From assembly GCA_944391805.1 (NCBI GenBank), contig CALXUY010000011.1, positions 1 through 47,874 on the forward strand: DNA of 47,874 nt, in the 5' to 3' direction. This DNA is from an uncultured Clostridia bacterium (GTDB lineage: Bacteria > Bacillota > Clostridia > Oscillospirales > CAG-272). Positions 15,627 to 25,759 of the stretch are shown here, piece by piece; the stretch's first letter is position 1; each line of letters starts with the position of its first letter. The notes beneath the pieces are model-generated. The model did not search any database, was not told the origin of the DNA, and worked only from the letters and a program-made list of their open reading frames with translations. Made by a program: the position numbers and the translations under genes.

Positions 15627-16916
15627 ATGAATCAATCGCCGAATGCGGCGGCAGCCGAAAATCCGTGGAAGCAGTCTGAAACGCTGCCCCGCCCGGGCGC
15701 GGGGCCTTTGGCGCTTGCCTGTGTTTTGTATGGGCTTGGCTCTCTGGCCATTCCGCTCTCGTTCCTGCAGCCTTGGATTGCAATGGTGTTCTGGGCGCTG
15801 CTGACGGTTGGCGGATTTTATCTGACGCGCCGCGTGACGTCCGGTGCAAAGCTGACGCTTGCGGCAGCGGCGCTGGCCTGTCTGGTCGGGCTGTTTATCC
15901 CGGCCTTCGGCGCAGTGATCACCGCGCTTGCCGTCGGGCTGCTCGGGGGCGCCTTTTTTCAAACCTGTACCCGCCAGTTCTGGGTGCTCGGGCTGATTTC
16001 GGCCGCGGCAACCGCCGGCGTGTTTGCGCTGACGCGGGACTGGACCTTCTGCCTTCTGGCAGTCTCGCTGCTGCCCGCGTCGCTTTTGCTCGGCGCTGCC
16101 ACCCGCAGGGGAGCATACCGCACTACGGCTGTCGGACTGGCGCTGGGCGGCTTTCTGCTCTGGGGATTGGTGCTGTTTTTGTGCTGGGTGGGCAGAACCA
16201 CCGGTTCGGTGGGGCTTGGCGCAATCCGCAGTGTGCTGAATGACTGGCAGAATACGCTGATCCAGACGCAGATCTCCTGGCGGGATGAACACATTGCCGT
16301 GTTCCGGGAGACGATTGCCGATAATCCCTCCTGGAATGCCGCGCAGGTTGCCAATGTGGAAGCCCTGATTGACGTGGTGATGGAGCGCATGAGCGACGCG
16401 AACATCGCCGATTCGGTGGCATGGATCTTCAACCTGCTTCCCGGTGTGGTCTTTGCTCTCTGCGCCATTCCGGCCTTTCTCGGGCAGAAGATGCTCAACG
16501 CGGCCTACGCCACGAACGGGATGGGGCGGGTGATTACACCCGAGGCGGAGTTCTTCACAATGAGCGTGCCCGCCGCGGTTCTGTACATTGTGAGTATGGC
16601 GGTGATGCTGCTCTTCCCCTCCTCGTTCAGCATTCCGGTGATTGTGGCAAGCAACCTCTGCATCATGCTGATGCCTGGGTTTTTGGTGCTTGGCACGCGC
16701 TTCCTGTTCAACCGCTTCTTCTCGGCAGGCGGCAACGCGCGCTGGGTGCCGGTGGTGATCGCTGTATTTTTGCTGTGCTGTCTGGCCTACAACGCCGTTT
16801 TTCTCGGCGCGCTGCTCGGCGCCTATGAGCGCATCTGGCGAGCCGTGCGCCGCCGTATGGCCGAAAAATTCAAGAATCAGGATTCCGACAACGACCATTC
16901 CGACAACTCATTCTGA
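15627..16916 (+). CDS. YybS-like (DUF2232) polytopic membrane protein
   Basis: 429 residues with about eight to ten hydrophobic segments (e.g. GPLALACVLYGLGSLAI, 'LGGFLLWGLVLFLCWV', VPVVIAVFLLCCLAY) and a soluble mid-section (NDWQNTLIQTQISWRDEH...). Membrane layout and the position directly before gdpP match YybS/DUF2232 proteins of Firmicutes; a substrate-binding (S) component or energy-coupling role has been suggested for relatives, and I infer nothing more. ATG 15627 follows GGAGGGAGGAG; an ATG 5 bases earlier hits a stop after two codons. The hydrophilic tail has a repeated DSDN pattern. Confidence 0.75.
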   Translation: MNQSPNAAAAENPWKQSETLPRPGAGPLALACVLYGLGSLAIPLSFLQPWIAMVFWALLTVGGFYLTRRVTSGAKLTLAAAALACLVGLFIPAFGAVITALAVGLLGGAFFQTCTRQFWVLGLISAAATAGVFALTRDWTFCLLAVSLLPASLLLGAATRRGAYRTTAVGLALGGFLLWGLVLFLCWVGRTTGSVGLGAIRSVLNDWQNTLIQTQISWRDEHIAVFRETIADNPSWNAAQVANVEALIDVVMERMSDANIADSVAWIFNLLPGVVFALCAIPAFLGQKMLNAAYATNGMGRVITPEAEFFTMSVPAAVLYIVSMAVMLLFPSSFSIPVIVASNLCIMLMPGFLVLGTRFLFNRFFSAGGNARWVPVVIAVFLLCCLAYNAVFLGALLGAYERIWRAVRRRMAEKFKNQDSDNDHSDNSF

Positions 16917-16953
16917 ACTCTCTCCGATTTCCCGACGAAAGGAGCTGTGACCG

Positions 16954-19134
16954 ATGCAGAAAAAGAAGAAATCCGCACTCCGTACCGATCTGCGCGGACC
17001 TCTGGTGGCCTGTGCCGCCATCGGGCTGGCGCTGCTGGGCCTGTTGGCCGGGCTGATTTTTCTGAGCAGGGGGGATTTTGTTCCGGCGGAGCACATCCAG
17101 CTCTATGCGCTGGCGCTGTTTGGGCTATATGCCGTGTCGGCCGGCAGCATCCTCGCGGCCTATCTTGTCCGCTATCATCGTGTTTGCAAGGCGAACGAGC
17201 AGGCCGATCTGATGGCCACCGAAATCAGCGATATGTTCCGCTATGTGGTGGATATCCCCTATGCGATCATCGGGCCGGACGGCATGGTCAAAATCGTCAG
17301 CGGTGCGCTGCAGGACATTCTGCAGTTCCGGTCTCCGATCTGCAACGTGCCCCTGCGCAGCTTCTGCAGTGTGCCCATGAAGGAGATTGTGGGCTATGCG
17401 CAGAACGGCGGGCAGGTGCGGGACGTAACCTACAACGAGGACGGTGTGCCGATTGACAACACCCGCCCGATGATTACCGAAATTGAGGGGCGTAAATATG
17501 AGCTGCGCTGCTACACAATGCGCTCCCGCAAAAAGGAATACTACTTTGTGGTGTTCAGCGATGTGACCGAGCTGCTCGCGATCCGCAAGCGGGTATACGA
17601 CGAGGAGCCGGTGGTGGCATATATCGTGATCGACAGTCTGCAGGAGCTGGCGCAATATGTGCGGGTGAGCTACCGGACGGCCGTGAGCGAAATCGAAACC
17701 ATTCTCAAGGAGTGGGCTGCCGGCTTCGGCGGGCTTCTGAAGGAATACGAGCGCGAGAAATACCTGCTGGTGTTCAGCCGCACGGCGCTGGACGAGTGCA
17801 TCAACAACAAATTCCGGATTCTGGAAACCGTACGCAACGTCAAGCTGGGGGACAACAGCTATCCCGTCACCATCTCCATGGGGGTGGGAGCGATTGAGGG
17901 CAGCTTTGAGGACAAGGAGCGCGCCGCCAGCGACGCTTTGGATATTGCGCTGCAGAAGGGCGGCGACCAGGTCGCCGTGAACGACGGCAAGAGCGTCACA
18001 CCCTACGGCGGACGTGTGAACACCCTGTACGGCTCCACCACCATCACCTCACGGGTCAATTCTCAGCATCTCTGTCAGCTCATCCGCAAGGCCGGCAACG
18101 TGCTCATCATGGGGCACCGCGCGCCGGACTACGATTCCATCGGCTCCTGCGTGGGGCTTGCGCGGCTGGCCATCTGCGCCAGGGACGGAGACGCCTCGCA
18201 CATCCGGATCATTGTCAACCGGGAGCACACCAACTTCCGCAATTGCTACGATCTGCTGGCACATCTGCCGGAGTACCGCTCGATGTTCATCAGCGGCGAG
18301 ACCGGGCTGGACGCGGTGCGGGCGGATACGCTGCTGATTATGAGCGACGTAAGCAACGTTCACAACACCGAGTGCCCCAAAATTCTCAAGTGCGTGCAGG
18401 ATGTGGTGATCATCGACCACCACCGCCGGCCCACCGAAATGTACGAGTTCAAGCCCCGCATGACCTATATCCGGCCCGGCGTGGCGGCGGCCAGCGAGCT
18501 GGTGAGCGAAATGCTCGAGCTCAGCCCCTATCACGGCGCGCTGCTCAAGGAGGAAGCCACGCTGATGCTGGCCGGCCTGATGCTGGATACCAAAAACTTT
18601 ACGCAGGGCGCCGAAATGCAGACCTTCTCGGCCGTTCACTATCTCTATGAGCAGGGGGCGCACACCAATGTGGCACGGCGGCTGTTTACCGAGTCCATGA
18701 CCAATCTGTTTACGGCCTGCGACATCGACAGCCGCACACGCACCTACCGCGATGTGATTGCGCTGACATGGCAGAGCGTGGACCATCCCGCTACCGAGGC
18801 CGACACGGTTGCCGTGGCAAAGGCAGCGGACAAGCTGATGACCATCGACGGCATCGAGGCCTCCTTCGCCCTGCTGCACGCCGAAAACACCGTAACAATC
18901 TCGGCTCGCTCGCACGACAAAATCAACGTGCAGCTCATTATGCAGCAGCTTGGCGGCGGAGGGCACTACGATATGGCGGGCGCCTGCCTGACGCACACCT
19001 CTCTGGAGGGGGCGTGCATGCAGCTCAAAACCGTTTTGGACGATTATCTCGACCATGAGTATGACGGAAACCGCAGCGCAGGCCGGAGCACGGCGCGCAG
19101 CGCAGGACGAAACACAGAAAGGACAAAATCATGA
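16954..19134 (+). CDS. gdpP: Cyclic-di-AMP phosphodiesterase GdpP
   Basis: 726 residues; hydrolyses c-di-AMP to pApA at the membrane and so sets potassium and cell-wall balance. Two transmembrane helices (about 16-37 and 49-72), a PAS-like domain (about 85-205), a degenerate GGDEF domain (about 210-345) and a DHH/DHHA1 phosphodiesterase. Catalytic marks: GHRAPDYD at 387-394, the DHH triad D488-H489-H490 and GGGGH from 667. Length is slightly above the usual 650-660 because of an Arg/Ser/Gly-rich tail (about 705-726). The stop overlaps the rplI start (ATGA). Order yybS-gdpP-rplI-dnaB is that of Bacillus and Clostridia. Confidence 0.95.
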   Translation: MQKKKKSALRTDLRGPLVACAAIGLALLGLLAGLIFLSRGDFVPAEHIQLYALALFGLYAVSAGSILAAYLVRYHRVCKANEQADLMATEISDMFRYVVDIPYAIIGPDGMVKIVSGALQDILQFRSPICNVPLRSFCSVPMKEIVGYAQNGGQVRDVTYNEDGVPIDNTRPMITEIEGRKYELRCYTMRSRKKEYYFVVFSDVTELLAIRKRVYDEEPVVAYIVIDSLQELAQYVRVSYRTAVSEIETILKEWAAGFGGLLKEYEREKYLLVFSRTALDECINNKFRILETVRNVKLGDNSYPVTISMGVGAIEGSFEDKERAASDALDIALQKGGDQVAVNDGKSVTPYGGRVNTLYGSTTITSRVNSQHLCQLIRKAGNVLIMGHRAPDYDSIGSCVGLARLAICARDGDASHIRIIVNREHTNFRNCYDLLAHLPEYRSMFISGETGLDAVRADTLLIMSDVSNVHNTECPKILKCVQDVVIIDHHRRPTEMYEFKPRMTYIRPGVAAASELVSEMLELSPYHGALLKEEATLMLAGLMLDTKNFTQGAEMQTFSAVHYLYEQGAHTNVARRLFTESMTNLFTACDIDSRTRTYRDVIALTWQSVDHPATEADTVAVAKAADKLMTIDGIEASFALLHAENTVTISARSHDKINVQLIMQQLGGGGHYDMAGACLTHTSLEGACMQLKTVLDDYLDHEYDGNRSAGRSTARSAGRNTERTKS

Positions 19135-19574
19135 AGGTAATTTTATTGGCTGACGTAAAGGGTCAGGGGAAAAAGGACGATGTGATTGAGGTTTCGGACG
19201 GATACGGAAAGAATTTTCTCATCCCCCGCAAGCTGGCAAAGCCGGCCGACGCGCAGTCGCTCAACGACATCAAGGTGCGCGAGGAAGCGCGCCGCTATCG
19301 CATTGAGACCGAAAAGAAGGAGGCGCGCGAGCTGGCAGAGCGGCTCAAAGGCGTGCTGGTGAAGATTCATGCCTCCAGCGGCGCCGACGGCAGACTGTAC
19401 GGCTCGGTGACGGCAAAGGATGTAGCCGAGCGCCTGCAGGCCGATTTCGGCATTGTCATCGACAAGAGAAAGATCAATGTCAGCGACCCGATCAAGGCCT
19501 ACGGCAAATATGCGCTGGAGGTCAGGCTTTATCCGGAGGTCACCGGAACCGTTAATCTGTTGGTCTGCGAATAA
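19131..19574 (+). CDS. rplI: 50S ribosomal protein L9
   Basis: 147 residues, normal length. N-terminal domain MKVILLADVKGQGKKDDVIEV and GYGKNFLIPRKLA are the L9 signature; a long connecting helix (about 45-75) leads to the C-terminal rRNA-binding domain (DGRLYGSVTAKDVAERL). It binds 23S rRNA at the base of the L1 stalk. The ATG at 19131 overlaps the gdpP stop by four bases. Confidence 0.97.
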   Translation: MKVILLADVKGQGKKDDVIEVSDGYGKNFLIPRKLAKPADAQSLNDIKVREEARRYRIETEKKEARELAERLKGVLVKIHASSGADGRLYGSVTAKDVAERLQADFGIVIDKRKINVSDPIKAYGKYALEVRLYPEVTGTVNLLVCE

Positions 19575-19640
19575 GGGCCGGAAGGGATGGGGGCGAGGCG
19601 TCCGGAACAGCGCAGACCTCATTGTGATCGCAATCACCCG

Positions 19641-19720
19641 TTATTGAAGGTTTTTTGAAGATTCTGAAGAAACTTTTTTTCAAAAAAGTTTCTTCAGCGG
19701 AGTTTGAGGCAGCGCCTCAA
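19641..19720 (+). repeat. T-rich hairpin repeat, copy A
   Basis: TTTTTTGAAGATT, then perfect 16-bp arms CTGAAGAAACTTTTTT (19664-19679) and its complement (19682-19697), 'GGAGTTTGA' and a small GAGGC/GCCTC hairpin. Copy B is at 40831-40906. The hairpin could terminate transcription after rplI, although dnaB follows. Confidence 0.65.
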
Positions 19721-19777
19721 TGTTTTTTATTACTCAGCTCCGGCAATCACCGGAAGGCCAAGAAAGGAGGATTCCCC

Positions 19778-21124
19778 ATGCCAATGGAGGAGGAACTTGT
19801 CCGCAGGCTGCCGTTTTCCATGCCTGCGGAGCAATCGCTGCTCGGCTCGGTGCTCATCGACCCGGCCGCGCTGAACGAAATTGCGGCGCTCATCAACGGG
19901 GATGATTTTTACCTCGGGGAGCATAAGCAGATCTATCTTGCCATGCAGGAGCTCTTCCTTTCCAACCGGGAGATCGACGTGGTGACACTGATCGACATGC
20001 TGGTGACGCGCGGCGTGTACGACAAATCCGGCGGAGAGGATTACATCCGCACCCTGTCCGAGGCGGTTCCCGACGCGATGAACGTCCGGGACTATGCCCG
20101 CATCGTCAAGGAGAAGAGCGTGCTGCGCCAGCTCATCGCCGCAAGCAACGAGATCTCCGAGAGCGCCTACTCCGAGCAGGAGGAAGTCACCGCCATTCTC
20201 GACCACGCGCAGAACCTCATCTTCAACATCGCGCAGGGCAGGGATACCAAGAACTTCCGGCACATCCGGGAAGTCCTGCAGGATGTGTATGCCCACCTGC
20301 AGGAGCTGCGCACCAACGCAGAGGGGACGCAGGGCGTCAAAACCGGATTTTCGGCGCTGGACCGCGTGCTGGCCGGGCTGGGCCGGAGCGATCTTGTCCT
20401 GGTGGGCGCACGCCCGGGTATGGGCAAAACCTCGTTTGCCCTGAACATTGCCACCAATGTGGCCAAGCAAACCAAGAAAACCGTTTGCATTTTTTCACTC
20501 GAAATGTCGGCCGATCAGCTTGTCAACCGGGTGCTCTCGAGCGAGGCGCTGGTCAACAGCCACGCGCTGCGCACAGGGGAGCTGGAGCCCGAGGACTGGG
20601 AGCATCTTGCGGTGGCTTCAGGCGAGCTTTCGGGCTGCGACATCCTCATCGACGACACGGCCGGCATGACCGTGACCGCCATGAAGGCCAAGCTGCGAAG
20701 GGTGCAGAACCTGGGACTGGTGGTCATCGACTACCTCGGATTGATGCAGGGCGATCACCACAACGACAACCGTGTGCAGGAGGTTTCCGAAATCTCCCGC
20801 TCGCTCAAAATTCTGGCAAAAGAGCTGATGGTGCCTGTCATCTGCTGCGCGCAGCTCTCGCGCGGTCCCGAATCGCGAACCGACAAACGCCCGATGCTCT
20901 CCGACCTGCGCGATTCCGGCGCCATCGAACAGGACGCCGATATGGTTATTTTCCTCTACCGCAGTGAATACTATAAGACGGATCAGGTCTCCGACCAGAA
21001 CACCAGCATTGCCGAGGTCATCATCGCCAAAAACCGGCACGGCGCGGTCGGCTCGGTCAACATGGGCTGGAACGGGCAGTATACCAAGTTCCTCACGATT
21101 GAGGGAGAGAGGGAGCAGGGGTGA
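19778..21124 (+). CDS. dnaB: Replicative DNA helicase DnaB
   Basis: 448 residues; hexameric 5'-3' helicase at the replication fork (called DnaC in Bacillus subtilis). N-terminal primase-binding domain: MPAEQSLLGSVLIDPAAL. RecA-like core: Walker A GARPGMGKT at 210-218, SLEMSADQLVNR, Walker B LVVIDYLGLM, then DLRDSGAIEQDADMVIFLYR. Start at ATG 19778 with AGGAGG 7 bases upstream; the longer frame back to 19655 crosses a repeat and has no ribosome site. The stop overlaps the tilS start. Confidence 0.96.
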   Translation: MPMEEELVRRLPFSMPAEQSLLGSVLIDPAALNEIAALINGDDFYLGEHKQIYLAMQELFLSNREIDVVTLIDMLVTRGVYDKSGGEDYIRTLSEAVPDAMNVRDYARIVKEKSVLRQLIAASNEISESAYSEQEEVTAILDHAQNLIFNIAQGRDTKNFRHIREVLQDVYAHLQELRTNAEGTQGVKTGFSALDRVLAGLGRSDLVLVGARPGMGKTSFALNIATNVAKQTKKTVCIFSLEMSADQLVNRVLSSEALVNSHALRTGELEPEDWEHLAVASGELSGCDILIDDTAGMTVTAMKAKLRRVQNLGLVVIDYLGLMQGDHHNDNRVQEVSEISRSLKILAKELMVPVICCAQLSRGPESRTDKRPMLSDLRDSGAIEQDADMVIFLYRSEYYKTDQVSDQNTSIAEVIIAKNRHGAVGSVNMGWNGQYTKFLTIEGEREQG

Positions 21125-22761
21125 GCGGTGTGAATGACGGCTTGCCGCCCGGCCGGTGCCCGGAGGGAAGCAGGCCCATTGGCAAAGACACTGGCGCGGA
21201 TCCGCCTGTGCATCCGCATACGCAGACGTGCGGCGAGGGGAACGGACAGACCGGAGCAGGCGGGGAGCCGATTGCGTCCTTGTCAGACAGCGCGTCCGGG
21301 CACCGGGATACCGGAGCTGCCGCAGCCGGGAAGGGGAGCGAACGGCTTTCTGCCGGCACGATCCTGTCCCCGTGGCGCATGGCCGGTCTGCCCCCGCGCA
21401 CGCCGGTGCTGCTCGCGCTCTCGGGCGGCGCGGATTCCCGCGTGCTGCTGCATCTGCTCTCGGCCTGCGCCGGGCGGGACGGCTTTTCCATCCTGCTGGC
21501 ACATGTCCATCACGGCATCCGGGGAGCGGAGGCTGACCGGGACGCCGCCTTCTGCCGTTCGCTTGCCGAGCGGTACGGCTGGGAACTGGAGATGCTCGAG
21601 GCCGATGTGCCGGGGCTGGCAAAGGAACGCCGCCGGGGGCTGGAGGAGACCGCGCGCGAGGTGCGTTATGAATTTTTTGAGCGGCTGATGCGCGAGCGGG
21701 GCATCCCGCTGCTGGCCACCGCGCACCATGCCGACGATCAGCTTGAAACCATGCTCTTCCGGCTTTGCCGGGGAAGCGGCCTCGGCGGCCTGTGCGGCAT
21801 TGCGCCGGTGCGCGCGTTTGCGGGAGGCTTTCTGACCCGCCCGCTGCTGCCCTTTCCCCGCAGGGAAATTCTCGCCTGCTGCGAGCGGGAGGGGCTGACA
21901 TATGTTGCCGACAGCACCAATCTCGACCCCTCCTATGCCCGCAACCGCCTCCGGCTGCGGGTGGTGCCCGAGCTGGAGGCGGTTGCGCCCGACCCGCAGG
22001 GGGGCGCGTATCGCCTGAGCCGTTCGCTGGCGCAGGATCGCGACTATCTCGACCGCGCAGCCGAGGCCTTTCTTTCGGAGCGGCTGCGGCAGGGGGCGCT
22101 TCCGGTGGAGGCGCTGCGGCGGGAGCATTCCGCCATCCGCCGCCGGGCGCTTGCCGCGCTCTCCCCTGTTTCGCTCGACGCGGCACATCTGGAGTCCATG
22201 GAGGCTCTGGCACTGGAGGGAAAATCCGGCAGCTCCTGCTCGCTGCCCGGTGGGATGCGCGCCTGTGTGCAGACGGGCTGGCTATGGGTTTTGCCCGACC
22301 TGCGGGGGCCGGTGCTGCGGGAGCCGGTTCCGCTGCGCGAGGGCAGCTTTGCGATTTGTGACGGACTGCTGACCGTTTGCGTAAGAAAGCTCGAAAATTT
22401 GGGCTCGGACAGAAAAGTTCACAATTTGTCAACACCACGGTATATCATTGTAAACGAAAATTCTGATATAATGTTGGGGAAAGGCTTTTGGCGGTGCCGG
22501 CAGGAGGGGGACGCGCTGACGGTACGGGGCGTTCACCGGAGGCTGCGCAGACTGCTGCGCGAGGCGGGCGTTCCGCCTGTGCTTCGGGACGCGCTGCCCC
22601 TGCTGTGCGACCGGGACGGCATCCTGTGGGTGCCGTTTGTGGGGGCACGGGACGGGTACGACGCTGCGGCCGCCAATCGCACGGACGGGAGCGGCGCCTG
22701 CTACCGGGTGGAGCTGCTGCTGCATTCCGGAGCCGACCCGCAACAGAAAGGACAGCGGTGA
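21121..22761 (+). CDS. tilS: tRNA(Ile)-lysidine synthetase TilS with N-terminal extension
   Basis: 546 residues; uses ATP and lysine to make lysidine at C34 of tRNA-Ile(CAU). PP-loop ATPase motif SGGADS at 101-106, then HVHHGIRGAEADRDAAFC, GLEETAREVRYEFF, ATAHHADDQLETMLFRL and NLDPSYARNRLR; the C-terminal domain is recognisable (QEGDALTVRG...RRLLREAGVP). GTG start at 21121 overlaps the dnaB stop. Typical TilS begins about 15 residues before the PP-loop; here about 85 low-complexity Gly/Ala/Pro residues precede it. An internal ATG at 21379 would remove them but has no ribosome site. Confidence 0.93.
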   Translation: MSGVNDGLPPGRCPEGSRPIGKDTGADPPVHPHTQTCGEGNGQTGAGGEPIASLSDSASGHRDTGAAAAGKGSERLSAGTILSPWRMAGLPPRTPVLLALSGGADSRVLLHLLSACAGRDGFSILLAHVHHGIRGAEADRDAAFCRSLAERYGWELEMLEADVPGLAKERRRGLEETAREVRYEFFERLMRERGIPLLATAHHADDQLETMLFRLCRGSGLGGLCGIAPVRAFAGGFLTRPLLPFPRREILACCEREGLTYVADSTNLDPSYARNRLRLRVVPELEAVAPDPQGGAYRLSRSLAQDRDYLDRAAEAFLSERLRQGALPVEALRREHSAIRRRALAALSPVSLDAAHLESMEALALEGKSGSSCSLPGGMRACVQTGWLWVLPDLRGPVLREPVPLREGSFAICDGLLTVCVRKLENLGSDRKVHNLSTPRYIIVNENSDIMLGKGFWRCRQEGDALTVRGVHRRLRRLLREAGVPPVLRDALPLLCDRDGILWVPFVGARDGYDAAAANRTDGSGACYRVELLLHSGADPQQKGQR

Positions 22762-23321
22762 TGCACAACTTGAGTCAGGATATCGAACGGGTGCTCCTGA
22801 GCGAACGGGAGCTGGGCGGCATCTGCGACGCGCTGGCGGCACAGCTTGCCGGGCAGTATGCCGATTCGGGCCGGGAGCTGGTGTTTGTGGCAGTGCTCAA
22901 GGGCTCGTTTGTCTTTGCGGCCGATCTGCTCCGGCGCATTCCGTTCCCCTGCGCGCTCGAATTCATGAAGGTCTCGTCCTACGGGGCGGAGTCCCACAGC
23001 TCGGGCTTCATACAGGTGCATCTCGACCTGAAGCGGAGTGTGGAGGGAGCCGACGTCGTGATTCTCGAGGATATCATCGACAGCGGCCGAACTCTGCAGA
23101 AGCTCTCGGGACTGCTGGCCGGCCGGGGGGCGCACAGCGTGCGCTGCTGCACCCTGCTCGACAAGCCCGCGCGCCGGGAGGTAAAATTTGAGGCGGATTT
23201 TGTCGGCCGATGCATTCCGGATGTGTTTGTGGTGGGCTATGGGCTGGACTACAGCGAGCGATACCGCAATCTGCCCTATGTCGGTGTACTCAGCCCCACC
23301 GTGTACGCGGGGAAGACATGA
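22761..23321 (+). CDS. hpt: Hypoxanthine phosphoribosyltransferase
   Basis: 186 residues, family length. Purine salvage: hypoxanthine or guanine plus PRPP gives IMP or GMP. VVILEDIIDSGRTLQKL is the PRPP-binding signature; AVLKGSFVFAADLLRRI and LEFMKVSSYG are family marks. The ATG overlaps the tilS stop by one base (TGATG), so translation is coupled; tilS-hpt-ftsH is the usual Firmicutes order. Confidence 0.96.
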   Translation: MHNLSQDIERVLLSERELGGICDALAAQLAGQYADSGRELVFVAVLKGSFVFAADLLRRIPFPCALEFMKVSSYGAESHSSGFIQVHLDLKRSVEGADVVILEDIIDSGRTLQKLSGLLAGRGAHSVRCCTLLDKPARREVKFEADFVGRCIPDVFVVGYGLDYSERYRNLPYVGVLSPTVYAGKT

Positions 23322-23475
23322 GCGTACTCGTCGGATGTGCGTGCGGAGGCGTCTGCTGTGCGGCGGCACCCATCCGGAATATCCAACCGATTACAGCTAT
23401 CACAGGGCTTGCCCCTGATGAAAGGCGTCAGCCAACGCGACAGCAAGCGATCAAATCCATCGTACGGAGGAACCA

Positions 23476-25554
23476 ATGAAGCAACGCAATATCGTCCGTC
23501 AAATCCTGTTTTATGTGGTTGCAATTGTGCTCATTGTGGCAATGATATCCCTGTTGAGCACGCGCAACAGCTCTCAGGAATCCCTGACCTACAGCGATGT
23601 GCTGAATTATTTTCAGAACGGGCAGGTTCAGGAGGCAGTCATCTCCCCCAAGGGCGTTCTCACAATGACCGTTCTGGAAAACGGGAGCGCAAGGCAGCTT
23701 TCCTATAAGCTGGCATATAACTTCCAGCTCGAGCGTATCTCCGAGCTGGCGGAAACGTCCGGCGTCAAATTTGAGCTGCAGCCCGCCACCGAAATTCCGG
23801 CATGGCTCAGCTTCCTGCCCATGATTCTGATCATCGGCGGCATGATTGTGCTGTGGGTCATCTCGGCCAACAGTATGGGAGGCAAAAACAACAAGTTCAG
23901 CTCCTTTGGGCGCGCCAAGGTCAAAACCCAACCGCAGAATGCCTCCAAGGTGCTGTTTAAGGACGTCGCCGGAGCCGACGAGGAAAAGGAAGAGCTGGTG
24001 GAGGTTGTGGAGTTTCTCAAAAACCCCGCGCAGTTCACCAAGCTGGGCGCTCGCATTCCGCACGGCGTGCTGCTCGTAGGCCCTCCGGGCACGGGTAAAA
24101 CCCTGCTTGCCAAGGCGGTTGCCGGTGAGGCGGGAGTGCCGTTTTACTCGATATCCGGCTCGGATTTTGTGGAGATGTACGTCGGTGTGGGCGCATCCCG
24201 TGTGCGCGACCTGTTCGACACCGCCCGCAAGTCCCCGGCTGCCATCATTTTCATCGATGAAATCGACGCGGTCGGCCGCCACAGAGGCGCGGGACTGGGC
24301 GGCGGTCACGACGAGAGGGAGCAGACCCTGAACCAGCTTCTGGTGGAGATGGACGGCTTCGGCTCGCACGACGGCATCATTGTGATGGCCGCCACCAACC
24401 GCCCGGACATTCTCGACCCGGCGCTGCTGCGCCCCGGCCGCTTTGACCGACAGGTTACGGTCAATTACCCCGATATCAAGGGGAGAGAGGAAATCCTCAA
24501 GGTGCACGCCCGCAACAAGCCGCTCGAGGCCGGTGTGGACTTTCACAAGGTGGCGCAGAGCACCATCGGCTTTACCGGAGCCGATCTGGCCAACCTGCTC
24601 AACGAGGCCGCTCTGCACGCGGCCAAGCGGGGCAAGAGCCTGATCGGAATGGAGGATATTGAGGAATCCTTTATGAAGGTGCTGCTGGGACCCCAGAAAA
24701 AATCCCGTGTGCGCACTGAGAAGGACAACAAGCTGGTTGCCTATCACGAGGCCGGCCATGCCGTTGTCGCGCATTTCTGTGAGCACTCCGATCCGGTCAA
24801 GCACATCACCATCATTCCGGCGGGCAGAACCGGCGGCGTGACCGTGCGGGTGCCGTTGGAGGATCGCATGGGCGCGACCAAGGGCGAGATGACCGACGAT
24901 ATCCGCGTGTCTCTGGGCGGCCGGATTGCCGAGGAGCTGATTATGGACGACATCTCCACCGGCGCCTCCAACGATATTCAGCAGGCCACCAAGGTTGCAA
25001 AGAACATGGTGACGCGCTACGGCATGAGCGAGAAGCTGGGCACGGTGCTCTATGGCTCCGAGCACAGCAGCGACGAGGTGTTCCTCGGACGCGACTTCAG
25101 CTCGGGTAAGGATTATTCCGAGAAAACCGCGGCTGCCATCGACGACGAGGTGCGCTCGATCATCGAGTCTGCCTATGCCGACGCAAAGCGGATTCTCGAG
25201 GAGCATATCGACCGGCTGCACTTTGTGGCGGAATATCTGCTGACGCACGAGAGCATGGACGGCGACCAGTTTGCCGCCGCCATGAAGGATGACGCCACCG
25301 TGGAGGAGCTGGAGGCGATTGCCGAAGCCAAGGCCGAGGCCAGCCGCCTCGACAACGAGAAGGCCGCCGAGGAGGCGCGTCGGAAGGCCGAGGAGGAGGC
25401 CAAGCGCGCCGCAGAGGCTGCGAACGGCGAATCCGCTCCTGAGCCGATTGATTTCTCGAAGCTGACAGATGGGACGGACGGCACCGGCGGAGCTGACGGC
25501 AGCTCCGGCTCCGGTGACGCATCCGGCAGCGACGAGGACAAGAAAGACCAATAA
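23476..25554 (+). CDS. ftsH: ATP-dependent zinc metalloprotease FtsH
   Basis: 692 residues; membrane-anchored AAA+ protease degrading misfolded membrane proteins and regulators. Two transmembrane segments (about 8-27 and 112-135) flank a short extracytoplasmic domain. Walker A GPPGTGKT from 202, Walker [16 protein letters not shown], the arginine-finger segment RPGRFDR and zinc site HEAGH at 424-428. The tail after about 600 is a charged coiled-coil followed by a Gly/Ser/Asp-rich end, longer than in Bacillus. AGGAGG-like site CGGAGGAA precedes ATG 23476. The 154 bases after hpt hold nothing clear. Confidence 0.97.
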   Translation: MKQRNIVRQILFYVVAIVLIVAMISLLSTRNSSQESLTYSDVLNYFQNGQVQEAVISPKGVLTMTVLENGSARQLSYKLAYNFQLERISELAETSGVKFELQPATEIPAWLSFLPMILIIGGMIVLWVISANSMGGKNNKFSSFGRAKVKTQPQNASKVLFKDVAGADEEKEELVEVVEFLKNPAQFTKLGARIPHGVLLVGPPGTGKTLLAKAVAGEAGVPFYSISGSDFVEMYVGVGASRVRDLFDTARKSPAAIIFIDEIDAVGRHRGAGLGGGHDEREQTLNQLLVEMDGFGSHDGIIVMAATNRPDILDPALLRPGRFDRQVTVNYPDIKGREEILKVHARNKPLEAGVDFHKVAQSTIGFTGADLANLLNEAALHAAKRGKSLIGMEDIEESFMKVLLGPQKKSRVRTEKDNKLVAYHEAGHAVVAHFCEHSDPVKHITIIPAGRTGGVTVRVPLEDRMGATKGEMTDDIRVSLGGRIAEELIMDDISTGASNDIQQATKVAKNMVTRYGMSEKLGTVLYGSEHSSDEVFLGRDFSSGKDYSEKTAAAIDDEVRSIIESAYADAKRILEEHIDRLHFVAEYLLTHESMDGDQFAAAMKDDATVEELEAIAEAKAEASRLDNEKAAEEARRKAEEEAKRAAEAANGESAPEPIDFSKLTDGTDGTGGADGSSGSGDASGSDEDKKDQ

Positions 25555-25563
25555 ACAAAACTG

Positions 25564-25604
25564 ACCGCCCCCGGGGACGCTATACGCGTCCGGGGACGGT
25601 TTTT
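25564..25604 (+). terminator. Intrinsic terminator of ftsH
   Basis: Stem of about 16 bp with one mismatch: ACCGCCCCCGG (25564-25574) plus GACGC, pairing with GCGTC and CCGGGGACGGT (25585-25600), then TTTT. It lies 10 bases after the stop codon. Confidence 0.85.
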
Positions 25605-25759
25605 GTATGGGCGGAGAGGTCCGGCTGCCGGCTGTGTCGGCCCTCTGCCGGGGCAGCCTGCTTTTTCTTGCCGTCCTGTTCGGAACTCCCCTGTGCGGTT
25701 GGTCTATTCCGCCCCGCGTCTGCATATGATGTACCAAAAAAAGAAGGAGTGAGGGCTTT

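Noticed and set aside
22380..22490. An internal promoter in an AT-rich patch of tilS
   Set aside because: TATAAT is present, but no -35 box at a workable distance, and the patch encodes a normal TilS segment.
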